This document shows, piece after piece, positions 5,701 through 13,996 of a stretch of DNA of 24,592 nt. Location of the stretch: contig JAFYOG010000237.1 in NCBI GenBank assembly GCA_017560285.1, positions 1-24,592 of the forward strand. The letters run 5' to 3'. The notes beneath the pieces were generated by a model. That model worked only from the letters and a program-made list of their open reading frames with translations, had not been told where the DNA came from and searched no databases. The position numbers were made by a program, and so were the translations under genes. This DNA comes from Clostridia bacterium. GTDB taxonomy: Bacteria; Bacillota; Clostridia; Oscillospirales; CAG-382. Position 1 is the first letter of the stretch. Every line of letters starts with the position of its first letter.

Positions 5701-7692
5701 ACTGATGAAGCGTCCGTTTATTGTTGTCGCTCCGTATGTAAGCGACAAAATACGGGCTTTGCGCTTCCCGTCTGCGTCGGCTATTGCGCTGGAAAGCGTA
5801 CCAATAAGGAAATAATAAAACGATGCGTCCTCGTCGGCTTTTAGAGCTACGTTCGTGAGGTGGTAAGTGCCTTCGTTGGTATTCTTAGAACACTTCGCGT
5901 ATATGTACATCGCGTTATCGGCTAAGTTCGTCAAGCTTACCCCCGCCAAACTCCACGTTACTATGTCGTTTTCTATGGCGTAATGAGTAAGGAAGCCGTT
6001 AGAAGCTGTAAAGCTGTTCGGGTTTCCGTTCGCGTTGGCTTCCATAAGCACGTTGCTTAAAACAAACTGCTGGCTTTTTGCCGCTACGCTGAGCATTGCC
6101 GTTTCAATACTTAGCGGCTTAATTTTCTCGCTGTAATACTGTCCTTCGGTATCGAAAACCATACCTAACAGCTCCTGCGCTGCAAGCCAACGGCGGCGCG
6201 CCTTCGCTGGGTCTGCGAGGTTGTTTATGTTGATAACCTCGTTTATGTTTTCAATCTCGCTTAATACTCGCAGCGTGGTAGACCTTGTAACGGTGTCGCT
6301 AAGCGTAATCGTATAGCTGTGCGGTTTCAACAGGTTGCGCTCTAACTGCGTTATTCGCACTTCCTTGTCTACTCCTACGCCTTCGTCTACAATCGGTATG
6401 CTGTCGCCAACGTGTAGCACTTCCGTGTCCGCTTCTCGCCCAAACATCGCAATCATAAAGGAGTCGGAAATCGAAAGCCCGTAGCTTACTTGCGGCTGTA
6501 CCAACGTCGCAAAGTCTTCGCGCCCCTTCGCTTCCAGCTTCCCCTGTGCTTGCGTTATATACGAAGTCGGTAGGCGAATTTCGGTAATAATATATTCGTT
6601 TCCCTTCTCTATTTGGAAAGCTCCAGCCGACGGGAATATGTCGCCGTTCTCGTCTTTGAACGGGTTTATAACGAACGTTCTTGTTTCGTGGTCATAGCTG
6701 TGTATGTCAAATTCGTAACCCGCAAGCCCGCCGCTTTGGAACTTGACCTTTGCGGGCGTTCCGTCTATAAGCCATTCCGTGTCGCCGTTGTCCTTCTTTT
6801 TGTTCAAATCGAACATCGCGCTATCCGTAAACGTATTCAAGTCTTCGCCCACCTCTGTAACCGTCCCTTTGTATTCGGGTTCTACTTCGCTGTAATTCTT
6901 TTCGCCTTCCTTGACTCCGTACTTCCTTATGCTCTCTTCGTCTTCAATATACGAAGTTAAGCGCGAAGTACCCAATAGGCACAGCTTTGTGTGCGGGTAG
7001 TCCTGCGGCAAATTACCCGTACCGCCGTAAACAAATAGGCGGTTAATAATGCCCGTATTGTTTACGTTCTTGCGCTGGAGCTGGTACAAGCCGCGCCCCC
7101 TTCCGAATTGAAGCGTAAGCGGCAAGGTTCTGCCTACTTTCTTCTTAACGTTTAGGGTTGTAACACTTCCTGTATAGGTCATTTCAAATTCTACGTTATA
7201 GTCCGAACAAAGCGTTTGCAAGGCTGCTAAGCAGTTCTTGCCGTCCGTATTTATGTTCTTGAACTCCGTATTTTCGGGGTACTCGCCTAACGCCCATTCG
7301 TTAGGGCGAACGCGGTTTATATTCCACATCAAAATTTGAAGGTGTCCGTATAGGTCGCTGTAATAGTTATCGCCGTAGCAAGTTTCGGGCAAGTGGTATT
7401 TAATATCTAACAGCTCGTACTGTGCGCCCTCTAATTTTAATTCGTAGGTGTACTTTCGTTCGCCTTCCTTTGTTACTTCGGGAAGCTGGTTAAGCCTGTA
7501 CCTTTTTCCGAATACGACAATTTTGTCGCCTATATACAACTGCAACGGCGTAGCTGCCTGTACTGTAATAGCTACCACGTCTTCGTTTAGCAAAGCAACC
7601 TTTTGGGTTGCCTTGCTAACTGTTGAAGCGTTTCTTTTACTGAACAGCGGCAGGGTTGTACCGTCTTCGTGTATAATTACAATTTGTTCCAT
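2755..7692 (-). CDS. Tail-tip protein: Tal-like N-terminus, four tandem repeats, beta-rich C-terminus
   Basis: At 1645 aa this is the largest protein of the window. Its N-terminal ~470 residues resemble the baseplate-hub/tail-associated (Tal) proteins that follow the distal-tail gene in siphophages, with beta-rich segments, GKNCLAALQTLCSDYNVEF near 151-169 and a YTITLSDTVTRSTT end to that part. Residues about 480-720 form a linker with beta structure. Residues 729-1308 hold four repeats, each beginning Q-(I/L)-D-G and containing ADGK-R-VF then PPYD-GDLW-like motifs. Residues 1310-1410 (GGIVTSGTVQLAGSDKSIKAG) look like fibre-shaft repeats, and the final ~230 residues form a distinct beta-rich tip domain. 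The start overlaps the distal-tail gene by 16 bp. No peptidoglycan hydrolase motif was recognised. Role: close the tail tube and bridge to the fiber; the repeats may bind glycans. Confidence 0.85.
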   Translation of the reverse strand: MEQIVIIHEDGTTLPLFSKRNASTVSKATQKVALLNEDVVAITVQAATPLQLYIGDKIVVFGKRYRLNQLPEVTKEGERKYTYELKLEGAQYELLDIKYHLPETCYGDNYYSDLYGHLQILMWNINRVRPNEWALGEYPENTEFKNINTDGKNCLAALQTLCSDYNVEFEMTYTGSVTTLNVKKKVGRTLPLTLQFGRGRGLYQLQRKNVNNTGIINRLFVYGGTGNLPQDYPHTKLCLLGTSRLTSYIEDEESIRKYGVKEGEKNYSEVEPEYKGTVTEVGEDLNTFTDSAMFDLNKKKDNGDTEWLIDGTPAKVKFQSGGLAGYEFDIHSYDHETRTFVINPFKDENGDIFPSAGAFQIEKGNEYIITEIRLPTSYITQAQGKLEAKGREDFATLVQPQVSYGLSISDSFMIAMFGREADTEVLHVGDSIPIVDEGVGVDKEVRITQLERNLLKPHSYTITLSDTVTRSTTLRVLSEIENINEVININNLADPAKARRRWLAAQELLGMVFDTEGQYYSEKIKPLSIETAMLSVAAKSQQFVLSNVLMEANANGNPNSFTASNGFLTHYAIENDIVTWSLAGVSLTNLADNAMYIYAKCSKNTNEGTYHLTNVALKADEDASFYYFLIGTLSSAIADADGKRKARILSLTYGATTINGRFISTGRIQSVNGGKAYFDLENAEIGGKIKFVSEDGTYKDVSDVEKDANATKDYIEKSLPSILDGMTQQIDGKIETWFQAEDPAESWTTETERKQHIGDLWHNTDTKESKRYSSSFSWELLEDKDAKEALIAASNAQDTADGKRRVFTETPKAPYDKGDLWVQGVTGGILVANVSRTNKEQYNAADWVAASNYTGDENLNAFIDNVYTPAINKITNQLDGVIETWFYSGVPTLSNAPASEWDDKEVHLGDIYYNNEDGSAYRFVKEGETYKWVEIGDSAVAEAMKAAAAAQDTADGKRRVFVTQPKPPYDIGDLWANGTFLKICLTPKGESATFAEADWDNATNYTGDENLNAFINGTFKNTVEDIAAQLDGKIECWYSTTDPSNNWSDDEKAKHQGDQWYNTSAKRLYRYICGNQTKKYYYWGEITNQDAIAAATAAAAAQDTADGKRRVFVAEPTTPYDVGDLWTDGEDLYRCNNARATGAYVASDWGKATNYTDDSALQSFIDTTYTLMVEELTGQIDGKVEFFYTAADPSKSWATTDYRKHVGDQWYNTSTKELKRFVQRSSTLFEWEKIENKDAIDAAEAAAQAQAAADGKMRVFVDTPYPPYDIGDLWLTGGEEDGTLKRCITARAEGETYLVTDWVIATHYDNTKTTIDGGIVTSGTVQLAGSDKSIKAGITGEGTSDSSVRMWAGASKENRASAPFRVTQDGKMVASNADITGKVNATSGTFKGRIEAQEGVFYGSIATPPVELGDNLTPVTLDFSKGFNFTGTISGGATKAKVINLPMSDEYIGVQCSIINYGGSSNGYYHIRAADTSYPLLYSGKLANRNNVTHLRLYGCAEVRLKAIKVMGVVRWFVQNPLEFSYDYQNSCFSNNLPSAISRCIGVYVVKSISSLETVMCSDNNPVTIKRTAEGYFTFTFAKKRSNTNYDVRIAQIGTTIIALTQKTLEYFKIEASYLWFAFGSGGQTWVDLTGWTLEIVEYDV
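3769..5508 (-). repeat. Four tandem ~150-aa coding repeats in the tail-tip gene
   Basis: The units start at residues 729, 877, 1029 and 1179 (QIDGKIETWF, QLDGVIETWF, QLDGKIECWY, QIDGKVEFFY). Each carries a second landmark, GD(L/I/Q)(W/Y) plus (H/Y)N(T/N), about 30 residues on, and a third, ADGK(R/M)RVF, about 71-77 residues on, followed by PYD(K/I/V)GDLW. The units diverge by substitution, so this is an old duplication and not a recent slippage product. The fourth unit is slightly shorter and leads into the shaft region. Confidence 0.92.
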
Positions 7693-8894
7693 ACTATAAT
7701 GCCGTTAGTTGCAAAATCTGTAATCTCTTCTACAACGCCCGCAATTACGACGTAGTAGATGCCGTTCTCTGCGTATCGGTGCGTTAGAGCCTTGTTGCCT
7801 GTGAAGTCGCCGTAAACGTCCTGCGTTACCTCTCCGTCGCCCCAATATATATTAACCATCTTGTCGGTCTTCAAGGCTACGGAAACTTCCGCGCTGCTAC
7901 TTCCGATTCGTTGGTGTCTTACAACTCGTTTAACGGGGTCAGGTTCGCGAAGCTTCAAGCTAAACGTACCTATCATTTTGTCGTCGTGCCAACGCTTAGA
8001 AGGTGCTATACCGTCGGGGCAGTACACCTCGTAAACAAGCGGTTTCGTCGGGTGTATCGAAATCATAAGACGCTGCGTGCCGTCCTGTCGGAAATGCTCG
8101 TAGAAGCGGTTAATCTTCTCGGCGAAGTTAATTTTACCCGTCGCCCTTATCCAGCAGTTAAGTGTAATTTCGCGCGCTTGGTAGCGTTTATCGGTCAAAT
8201 CCAACACCTCGCCGTGATAGTCCGCCCAATCTGCCGAAGCTGGGTTTTTCATCTTCGGAAGGTCAAGAACGCCCGCCGAACTTTCGACGCGTATGTCGTA
8301 GTCTTTGAAGTTTACCCCGTCTATGAAGTAATCAAGCTGCGAAACGTTACTAATTTCTTCCGCTACTTCGTCGTCGGTCAAAACTACGTTATAGACCTTA
8401 ATTTCGTCCAAATCTGCGTAGGCGTACCCCGTCGCGTAAATGTCCTGCACCAGCGCAATTCCTGTAAGTGGTGCGCTAAGGGTAAACGTACTAACCAGCT
8501 GCGTATCTAAATACAATCTTATCGCGCTTCCTTCTTTCTTGATGGTAAAGAAACCCCAGCTATCGGGTGCAACGTCTAACCACACTTCTTTGTAGCCCTC
8601 TACCTCGTCTGTATTACAGAAAAGCCCAATCTTTCGCCCTGTGAAGCCGTCGGGGTAGTTGTTCGTTTTTACCCACGCCAATATAGTAAAGTTGCCCGAA
8701 AGAGGTATTACGTCGTTCTCTATCGTCGCTGCTCCGTTGCCGTCGAAGTTAATGCAGTTGCCTTGCTTACCACCAATAAAAGCGCACCCTTCTACCGCTG
8801 CGTCATTTCGGTTTGTCGCGTAGTCGTATGCTACTGCAGACCCGTTCGCTTCGTCGAATGGTATGTTAAGAATTAAATTTGTTTCTGATGCCAT
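7677..8894 (-). CDS. Distal tail (Dit-like) protein with N-terminal LamG-like domain
   Basis: This 405-aa protein sits in the usual place of the distal tail protein, between tape measure and tail-tip protein. Residues about 1-180 look like a concanavalin/LamG carbohydrate-binding domain: FDEANGSAVAYDYATNRNDA, CINFDGNGAATI, SGNFTILAWVKT and the closing DLDEIKVYNVVLTDDEV. Residues about 188-322 (FIDGVNFKDYDIRV, AREITLNCWIRA, then SLKLREPDPVKR) match the Dit core that forms the hexameric tail-tip ring. Residues 345-390 (YWGDGE, then THRYAENGIYYVVIAG) look like a PKD-type beta-sandwich. Such added domains on Dit are known as 'evolved Dit' in other siphophages. It starts 4 bp after the preceding gene. 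Confidence 0.82.
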   Translation of the reverse strand: MASETNLILNIPFDEANGSAVAYDYATNRNDAAVEGCAFIGGKQGNCINFDGNGAATIENDVIPLSGNFTILAWVKTNNYPDGFTGRKIGLFCNTDEVEGYKEVWLDVAPDSWGFFTIKKEGSAIRLYLDTQLVSTFTLSAPLTGIALVQDIYATGYAYADLDEIKVYNVVLTDDEVAEEISNVSQLDYFIDGVNFKDYDIRVESSAGVLDLPKMKNPASADWADYHGEVLDLTDKRYQAREITLNCWIRATGKINFAEKINRFYEHFRQDGTQRLMISIHPTKPLVYEVYCPDGIAPSKRWHDDKMIGTFSLKLREPDPVKRVVRHQRIGSSSAEVSVALKTDKMVNIYWGDGEVTQDVYGDFTGNKALTHRYAENGIYYVVIAGVVEEITDFATNGIIVWNKL

Positions 8895-8898
8895 AGCT

Positions 8899-9402
8899 TT
8901 ATTGTTTATTTATTACTTTAATTTGTGCTGCTCCGCTTGTGCTGCTCGTATATGTTCCGCCGTGTAGAACAATACTAACGCGCGCTGCGTCGCTGGCTTC
9001 TATCTCTACTTTCGCGCTGTCTGCTATGTTTACGCAAACAAACGCGTTATCTCTTGCTTCCACTCTTAAAGTGCTGTTATCTCTCGCCCAAATCAACGAC
9101 ACGCCAAAGTTCGCTATTTTTATTCGTCCCGTTGCAGTGCCGTAGGCTACAACTCTTCGCAAATTATTCGCCGTAAACTCTTCGCTGTCGTACACGCCGA
9201 AGTGCTGACGTATCCCGTCGAACTCTGCGCGTAGTTCCGCGCTGGGGAAGCGTTTATTTATGCAAAAGTCTAAGCCCTTGTTAAAAAGGGCTATTAGACT
9301 TTCTTTGTTTGTCGCTCTAAGTATGTAGTAGTACCATTGTTCGCAAATGCCCGCCGCTTTTGCTTCGGCTGCTAACGCTTGTTTTAGCTTTATAAATTCC
9401 AT
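8899..9402 (-). CDS. Tail-tip-region protein with helical N-terminus and beta-solenoid-like C-terminus
   Basis: This 167-aa protein lies between tape measure and distal tail genes. Residues 1-85 appear helical (MEFIKLKQALAAEAKAAG..., FDGIRQHFGVYD). Residues 90-167 are a run of short beta strands with alternating polar and hydrophobic residues (GRIKIANFGVSLIWARDN, TLRVEARDNAFVCVNIADS, KVEIEASDAARVSIVLHGG). That pattern resembles bactofilin-like or right-handed beta-helix repeats. I do not recognise a named family. The position suggests a minor tail component. It ends 4 bp before the Dit-like gene, so the two are almost certainly co-translated. Confidence 0.75.
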   Translation of the reverse strand: MEFIKLKQALAAEAKAAGICEQWYYYILRATNKESLIALFNKGLDFCINKRFPSAELRAEFDGIRQHFGVYDSEEFTANNLRRVVAYGTATGRIKIANFGVSLIWARDNSTLRVEARDNAFVCVNIADSAKVEIEASDAARVSIVLHGGTYTSSTSGAAQIKVINKQ

Positions 9403-9413
9403 AAGAACGTATT

Positions 9414-12400
9414 TTAGTCGGTAAATCCTGCAGCTCGGTAGTCGTCCGAATTGCCTGTAAGCTTGTTAAGAATTGAAAGCAAACGCCCGCTAATTACAGC
9501 TACGTTGCTGTCTATGCGGCTTATATAGAAAAGTTGTTCGCGTACCAGCTCTATGTTCTTAACTTGGTTCACTCGGACTGCGTTCGTCTGTCCTGCTAAT
9601 AGGTCTATACTTTCCTGTGAAGCTCCCTTTATCGCTCCGCTTAGGCTGGTAGGGTCGTTCTCTATAAAATCGCCTAAAAGGTCTTTATAAATACCCATAG
9701 CCGCCTCGTAGTTGGCTGCTGCCCCTGATACTTTTTCGCGGAAGGCGTTTTGTTCCGCTTCTGTCAAGCCGTCAAACGTTCCCGTACCATCTGCGTTAAA
9801 TCCCATATCTTTTACAAGCTGGTCTATTGCGTCCTGTAACGGCTTTTCAAGTAGTTGCAGCTTCAAAGCGTTCGCTACGGCGTTTGCTAATACATCGTCT
9901 ACAACTTCGCCGAAAGCGTCCGCCGCGTCTTCGCCAGCTTGGAAGGCTTCTACTAATGCGTTTTGCAAGTCTGCCGCCAAATCGCGCGCCGACGTTCCTG
10001 TAATGTTCTTCGCAATAGCCTTGTAAATGTCTTCTATCTGTCGTTCAAGCTCGGCGTATTCCTCTTCAAGCTCGGCTATCGCGTCTTCGTCGGGGTCTTT
10101 CATTCCGTTAATAGCGTCTATTTCGCCCTGTATTTCGGTTTGCTGCTTGCGCAAATTGTCTATCATAGAATTTTGTCCCGCGTAAACGTCTTCGCCTAAC
10201 GCGTTGTCTACAATATGTTGTAGTTGGTTGTAAGCGTACCCCAGCTTCTTTACGGCTGCTTCGTGTCGTTCAATGGAGCGGCGCGCTTCTCTGTCTTGGC
10301 TATTAAAAAGGTCTGTAATTGCTGGTATAAGCGTAACTACTCCCCCTAACACTTGCAACGGGTTAGAAGACGAAATACCGTTAGCAATGTCGCCAATACC
10401 CGAAAGCATATTGCTAATGTCGTCAAGTATGCGGGCTGTTTCTTCGTCCATAGCTATACCCATATTCTTAATGCCGTCTATAACCTTATCGAAGGCACTA
10501 TTTATCATTCCTACTGAGCTACCAATGTCCGCGAATACTTCTTTATATGCTGCGCTCTTGTTTTTAGCTGCGCCCTGTTCCTGTGCAAGTGCCGCGTTAA
10601 GGACTTCTAACTCTTCTTCGCCCTTAACGTCAATTCCTACGGTAATTTTTAGGTTTTCAAGTTCTTTAATACGACGCTTCAAATAGTCTATATAGTCCGT
10701 TCCCTCGCTTAATAGACCTTTGTAAATCTCCGCCGAAGCTCCTGCCAGCGTTTTGTCGCTGCTGTTTACTGCGTCCGTGTACTGCTGGTATTGCTTCTTC
10801 TTTTCCTGCAAACTCTTTACAAACGGGTCGTCGCTGCTAAGAAGCTTTTCAGCCTTCAATGTTTCGCGAAGCTCCTTTAAGCTGTCACGCAAAGCCGCGA
10901 ACGGGTTGCGCTCGTGTATCTCTTCGCGTGCTTTTTCGAGCTGCTGGTTAATCGCCTGTAAGTCCTTCGGGCTGAACTGCGCCGACCACTCTATTTTCTT
11001 GTTGTTAATGTCGTCCAAAAGCTTGTTTATTTGCTTCGTGCTAAGCTTCTCAATATCCCCAAACAATTCCGCCCAACTCTCCGAAGCCATAAGCTGCTCC
11101 GTTGCAAGCTTGCTTAACGCGGCTTTCTCCGCCTTGTTAATCTCGGCAATCATAGCCATATTGCCGTGTTTTGCCGCTTCCGCTCGCTGTGCTTCGTATT
11201 TCTCCTGTATGTCGGTTATTTGCTGCTGGTAGGTTCTGTATTCCTGTAACAATGCGTCGTACTGCTCGCTTCCGCTCTGTCCTTCGTACTCCTTCTTTTT
11301 AGCGTCCAAAGCTGCTAACGCTGCTTCCGCTATCTTGCGTTCCTTTTCGGTCGCTGCTGTTGCTGCCTGTGTTACAAGCAACCCCCTTTTGCGCGCGTAG
11401 CTCTCTTCAAACTCCAGCTTCTCCTGCAAATAGCCCGCGTACTCTTGAAGCAAAGCTTTTGTTTCCTGCTTTGCTTGCTCCTTTGTTTCGGTTTCCGCTT
11501 CGTTAAGCATTTCGCCCTTCGCGTTGTCTACGTCCGAATTGTCGCCCGCTAACTGCTGGCGTTTCTCTTCAATCAAAGCCAAACGCTCGGCGATGGTGTT
11601 ACACTGGGCTAATTCGCGCTGTAATTGTGCGTCGAAGTCCGAAAGTACGGTTTCTTTGGTCGCGTTGGCTATCTCGTCGTTAAGCGTTGCAAGGTTCTTG
11701 AGGTCGGTCGCCGTCTTCTTGGCTTTGCCCTCAATGTCCGCGCGCTGCTTCTCCAAATAGTCAAGGTACGACGAACCTTCTTTAAGCAATCCAGCAAACT
11801 CCGTGTTAGCTGCTGCGCGTACCGTCGCGTCGCTGCTTGTTATCCATTTTAGGTACTTTGCGTAAAGTGCCTTCTTCTTGTTTAGTTGGTCGGCGTACGC
11901 GTCCGTTTCCTTTCCGCCACCGCTGCCGCTGCCGTTTTTATAGGCTATCTTCTCCAGCTCCTTTTCTTTTGCCTTCAACTGCGCCGCAATATTCGCGCGC
12001 TCGCTGTCTGTTGCCGCCCTGCTGTAAGCTTCGCGAAGGCGTGTTATTTGCTGTTCTACGGCTTCTACGCTGCCTTCTACAATCTTCGCGCTGCCTTGCC
12101 CTATCTCTTGCAAAATAGCCTTTTCCTGCGCCGATAATTGTAGCTGCTTTTCGAACAAAGTTTTTGCTTCTGCTTCCAACGCGTCTACTTCCTTCTGCTT
12201 CTTTTTCTTCTCGGTGTTCTCGCCCGTAACATAGTAACCCGTTCCGAAGCTCGAAGTTTGAACGTAAACACTCTTCGTGTCGGACATCGCGTCTACTTCC
12301 TGCTGCTTCTTAATGGCTTCTTTGTATTTCGCCATCGCCTGTTCGCTGATAACTGCCGCCTTTGCTCTCAACATAAAAGCTTCTACAACCTTGTCGCTGT

Positions 12401-13769
12401 AATTAACTAACAGGTCTTCGGCTTCCTTTACGTTGCGAACCTCAAAGCCCAAATCTTTAAGCTTGTCGGCGTTGTCCTGTAACCACTTTTCGCGGGCTTT
12501 TAGTGAGTCCGTAACGCTAAGCCACGACGTTTGAAGCTCCATAAATTGGCTAATAGGTTTTGCCGCTGCGTCGGCTACTGCTTCGCCGAATTTTGCGGCT
12601 TCCTCTCTTGCCTTCTTTGCCTTGCTGGTAAAGTGTGTAATTACGCCTATAAGCGCGCCTATTGCTGCAGCAATCCAGCCGAATACGGGAATACTCTTAA
12701 TTGCTGCGCCAACCATTCGGAACGCGCCCGCTAAGGTTATGTTTGCCGCTGTTCCTGCCGTCGCCGCTGCTGCCTGTGCGCCTGTGGCTACGGTGTTCGC
12801 GGTCTGTGCTGTTGTATTTGCTCCAGCTGCCGCTGTGCTGGCTGTCTGTGCGGCTGTATTTGCCACCTGTGCGGCTGTGTCCGCTGTTGTAGCTGTCGTT
12901 CCTGCCGCTAATATCTTATTCCACCACTGCTTTATGCCGTTAAGCGTTACAAGCGTAAACGCGCTATCCTTGTTTAACGTCTGCTGTACTTGCTGCAAGC
13001 CTACCGTTATACTCATAAGGCTCTGTACTTTGAGCATAATCTTTTGTAGGTCTTCGTTCTCGCCCGCAAACAACGCCACCGCGCCCTGTGCTGCGCTGAA
13101 CGCTCCCGAAACGCCCGAAAGTCCGCTTATAAGTCCCTGCATTCCAGCTTGGTCGTGTGCCAAAATGTTAGCCTGTGCCTGTGCGTCCGCCATAGCGTCT
13201 GTAAGGCGCGCCGCTTCCGCTTGCATCTCGGCGTATTCCTTCGTTCCGCGCTGTCCTGCCATTTCCATTTCTACCAACGCTTCGCGGCACTGCCTAAGCT
13301 GGGTTCTTAGGGAAGTATGGGTAGCTTCGTTCTTTCGCGCTGCTTCCTCGTTCTGTCGCATAGCTCGCTCTTCCGCTACCAATGCGTCGGAAGCCTTTCC
13401 CGCTTCCTCTACAAGCTTCTTGCGTAGGCGTATTTCGGATTCTATCTGCTCGCGCTGGCTCTTTACGTTGCGGAACTCCTTATCGTCGCCGCTCATAAAC
13501 GCTTTGTCCATAACCTCGCCCAAAGCTTTATACTTGCTTTGAAGCTTCGCTATTTCGCTTTGGTTCTCGCCTATAATAGCGTCAATCTTGGCAAATGCCG
13601 CGTCGAAGGCTTTCGTAGCTTCCGTAAACGACGCCCCGAAGTCCTTGCCAGCCTTAACGCCGTCTACGCTAAACTGCGTTATAGCCTGTTTGCTCTCTTC
13701 TATAATCTTTTTTAGCTGGTCGTTTGAAGCTGTGAAGTCAAACGACAAACCGCCACCGTTAATGTTCAT
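9414..13769 (-). CDS. Tail tape measure protein
   Basis: This 1451-aa, Ala-, Lys- and Glu-rich protein is mostly predicted helix and coiled coil. It follows the tail assembly chaperone, the standard position of the tape measure. Coiled coils cover about residues 60-200, 520-610 and 770-890. An Ala/Thr heptad tract occupies 295-343. A hydrophobic segment follows at about 350-380 (SIPVFGWIAAAIGALIGVI), as in other tape measures that interact with the host membrane. A region of about 50 residues is duplicated at 630-680 and 989-1038 (GLLKEGSSYLDYL and GLLSEGTDYIDYL). No lytic transglycosylase or peptidase motif was recognised. By the usual rule of about 1.5 angstrom per residue, the length implies a tail near 215 nm. 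It starts 11 bp after the chaperone's downstream frame. Confidence 0.95.
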   Translation of the reverse strand: MNINGGGLSFDFTASNDQLKKIIEESKQAITQFSVDGVKAGKDFGASFTEATKAFDAAFAKIDAIIGENQSEIAKLQSKYKALGEVMDKAFMSGDDKEFRNVKSQREQIESEIRLRKKLVEEAGKASDALVAEERAMRQNEEAARKNEATHTSLRTQLRQCREALVEMEMAGQRGTKEYAEMQAEAARLTDAMADAQAQANILAHDQAGMQGLISGLSGVSGAFSAAQGAVALFAGENEDLQKIMLKVQSLMSITVGLQQVQQTLNKDSAFTLVTLNGIKQWWNKILAAGTTATTADTAAQVANTAAQTASTAAAGANTTAQTANTVATGAQAAAATAGTAANITLAGAFRMVGAAIKSIPVFGWIAAAIGALIGVITHFTSKAKKAREEAAKFGEAVADAAAKPISQFMELQTSWLSVTDSLKAREKWLQDNADKLKDLGFEVRNVKEAEDLLVNYSDKVVEAFMLRAKAAVISEQAMAKYKEAIKKQQEVDAMSDTKSVYVQTSSFGTGYYVTGENTEKKKKQKEVDALEAEAKTLFEKQLQLSAQEKAILQEIGQGSAKIVEGSVEAVEQQITRLREAYSRAATDSERANIAAQLKAKEKELEKIAYKNGSGSGGGKETDAYADQLNKKKALYAKYLKWITSSDATVRAAANTEFAGLLKEGSSYLDYLEKQRADIEGKAKKTATDLKNLATLNDEIANATKETVLSDFDAQLQRELAQCNTIAERLALIEEKRQQLAGDNSDVDNAKGEMLNEAETETKEQAKQETKALLQEYAGYLQEKLEFEESYARKRGLLVTQAATAATEKERKIAEAALAALDAKKKEYEGQSGSEQYDALLQEYRTYQQQITDIQEKYEAQRAEAAKHGNMAMIAEINKAEKAALSKLATEQLMASESWAELFGDIEKLSTKQINKLLDDINNKKIEWSAQFSPKDLQAINQQLEKAREEIHERNPFAALRDSLKELRETLKAEKLLSSDDPFVKSLQEKKKQYQQYTDAVNSSDKTLAGASAEIYKGLLSEGTDYIDYLKRRIKELENLKITVGIDVKGEEELEVLNAALAQEQGAAKNKSAAYKEVFADIGSSVGMINSAFDKVIDGIKNMGIAMDEETARILDDISNMLSGIGDIANGISSSNPLQVLGGVVTLIPAITDLFNSQDREARRSIERHEAAVKKLGYAYNQLQHIVDNALGEDVYAGQNSMIDNLRKQQTEIQGEIDAINGMKDPDEDAIAELEEEYAELERQIEDIYKAIAKNITGTSARDLAADLQNALVEAFQAGEDAADAFGEVVDDVLANAVANALKLQLLEKPLQDAIDQLVKDMGFNADGTGTFDGLTEAEQNAFREKVSGAAANYEAAMGIYKDLLGDFIENDPTSLSGAIKGASQESIDLLAGQTNAVRVNQVKNIELVREQLFYISRIDSNVAVISGRLLSILNKLTGNSDDYRAAGFTD
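12741..12887 (-). repeat. Seven tandem 21-bp coding repeats (Ala/Thr heptads) in the tape measure gene
   Basis: Residues 295-343 fall into seven 7-residue units: TADTAAQ, VANTAAQ, TASTAAA, GANTTAQ, TANTVAT, GAQAAAA, TAGTAAN. The units share TAxTAAQ-like spacing and the DNA shows the matching 21-bp period, rich in GCTGT/GCGGC steps on the plus strand. The tract sits just before the hydrophobic segment at 350-380. Confidence 0.9.
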
Positions 13770-13780
13770 AACTGTTCGTC

Positions 13781-13996
13781 TTACCTGTTAAACTTGTTAA
13801 TCATCGCTAATACTTCGTCGGCGTTGTTGTCTGTTAGGGTTATGTTTGTGTCGCCCTTCTTTTCTTCCTCGTCCTCAATGCTCGGCGCGTCTATTAACAT
13901 ACGCTGTACCTTGCCCCAGCTTACGCCGTGTTCGAGGTAGTCCAACGTCCAGCCAAAGTGTGAGCAAACCGACCCCCGCCTACCGTGCGGGCTTTT
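13781..13996 (-). CDS. Tail assembly chaperone, downstream (gpT-like) part in the -1 frame
   Basis: This reading frame has 71 codons and no start codon before its conserved-looking core. It encodes CSHFGWTLDYLEHGVSWGKV and then an acidic tail ending EVLAMINKFNR with TAA at 13781. It is in the -1 frame relative to the preceding chaperone gene. The -1 frame is open upstream through the end of that gene with no ATG, GTG or TTG, and the first candidate starts (TTG, ATG) fall inside the core. The arrangement matches the G/GT pair of lambda-like tails, where a frameshift fuses the two parts and the fusion binds the tape measure protein. No textbook slippery heptamer is visible, so the exact site is unknown. 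The frame fills an otherwise unexplained 226-bp gap before the tape measure gene. Confidence 0.8.
   Translation of the reverse strand, partial: KSPHGRRGSVCSHFGWTLDYLEHGVSWGKVQRMLIDAPSIEDEEEKKGDTNITLTDNNADEVLAMINKFNR
13975..13991. other. GC-rich hairpin at the end of the chaperone gene
   Basis: CCCGC (13975-13979) pairs with GCGGG (13987-13991) around a 7-nt loop. On the minus strand it begins 4 nt after the TAA of the chaperone gene, preceded by AAAAAG, where a frameshift-stimulating structure could sit. On the plus strand it is followed by CTTTTTAG and has the form of an intrinsic terminator for antisense transcripts. The two readings are not exclusive. Confidence 0.5.

Noticed and set aside
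7911..8510. 199-codon plus-strand open frame
   Set aside because: It is antisense to the distal tail gene, with no recognisable domain and an arginine/valine-rich shadow composition.
12622..13542. 306-codon plus-strand open frame
   Set aside because: It lies wholly antisense to the tape measure gene, and its Ala/Val/Cys-rich content simply mirrors the Ala-rich heptad region and high-GC wobble positions.
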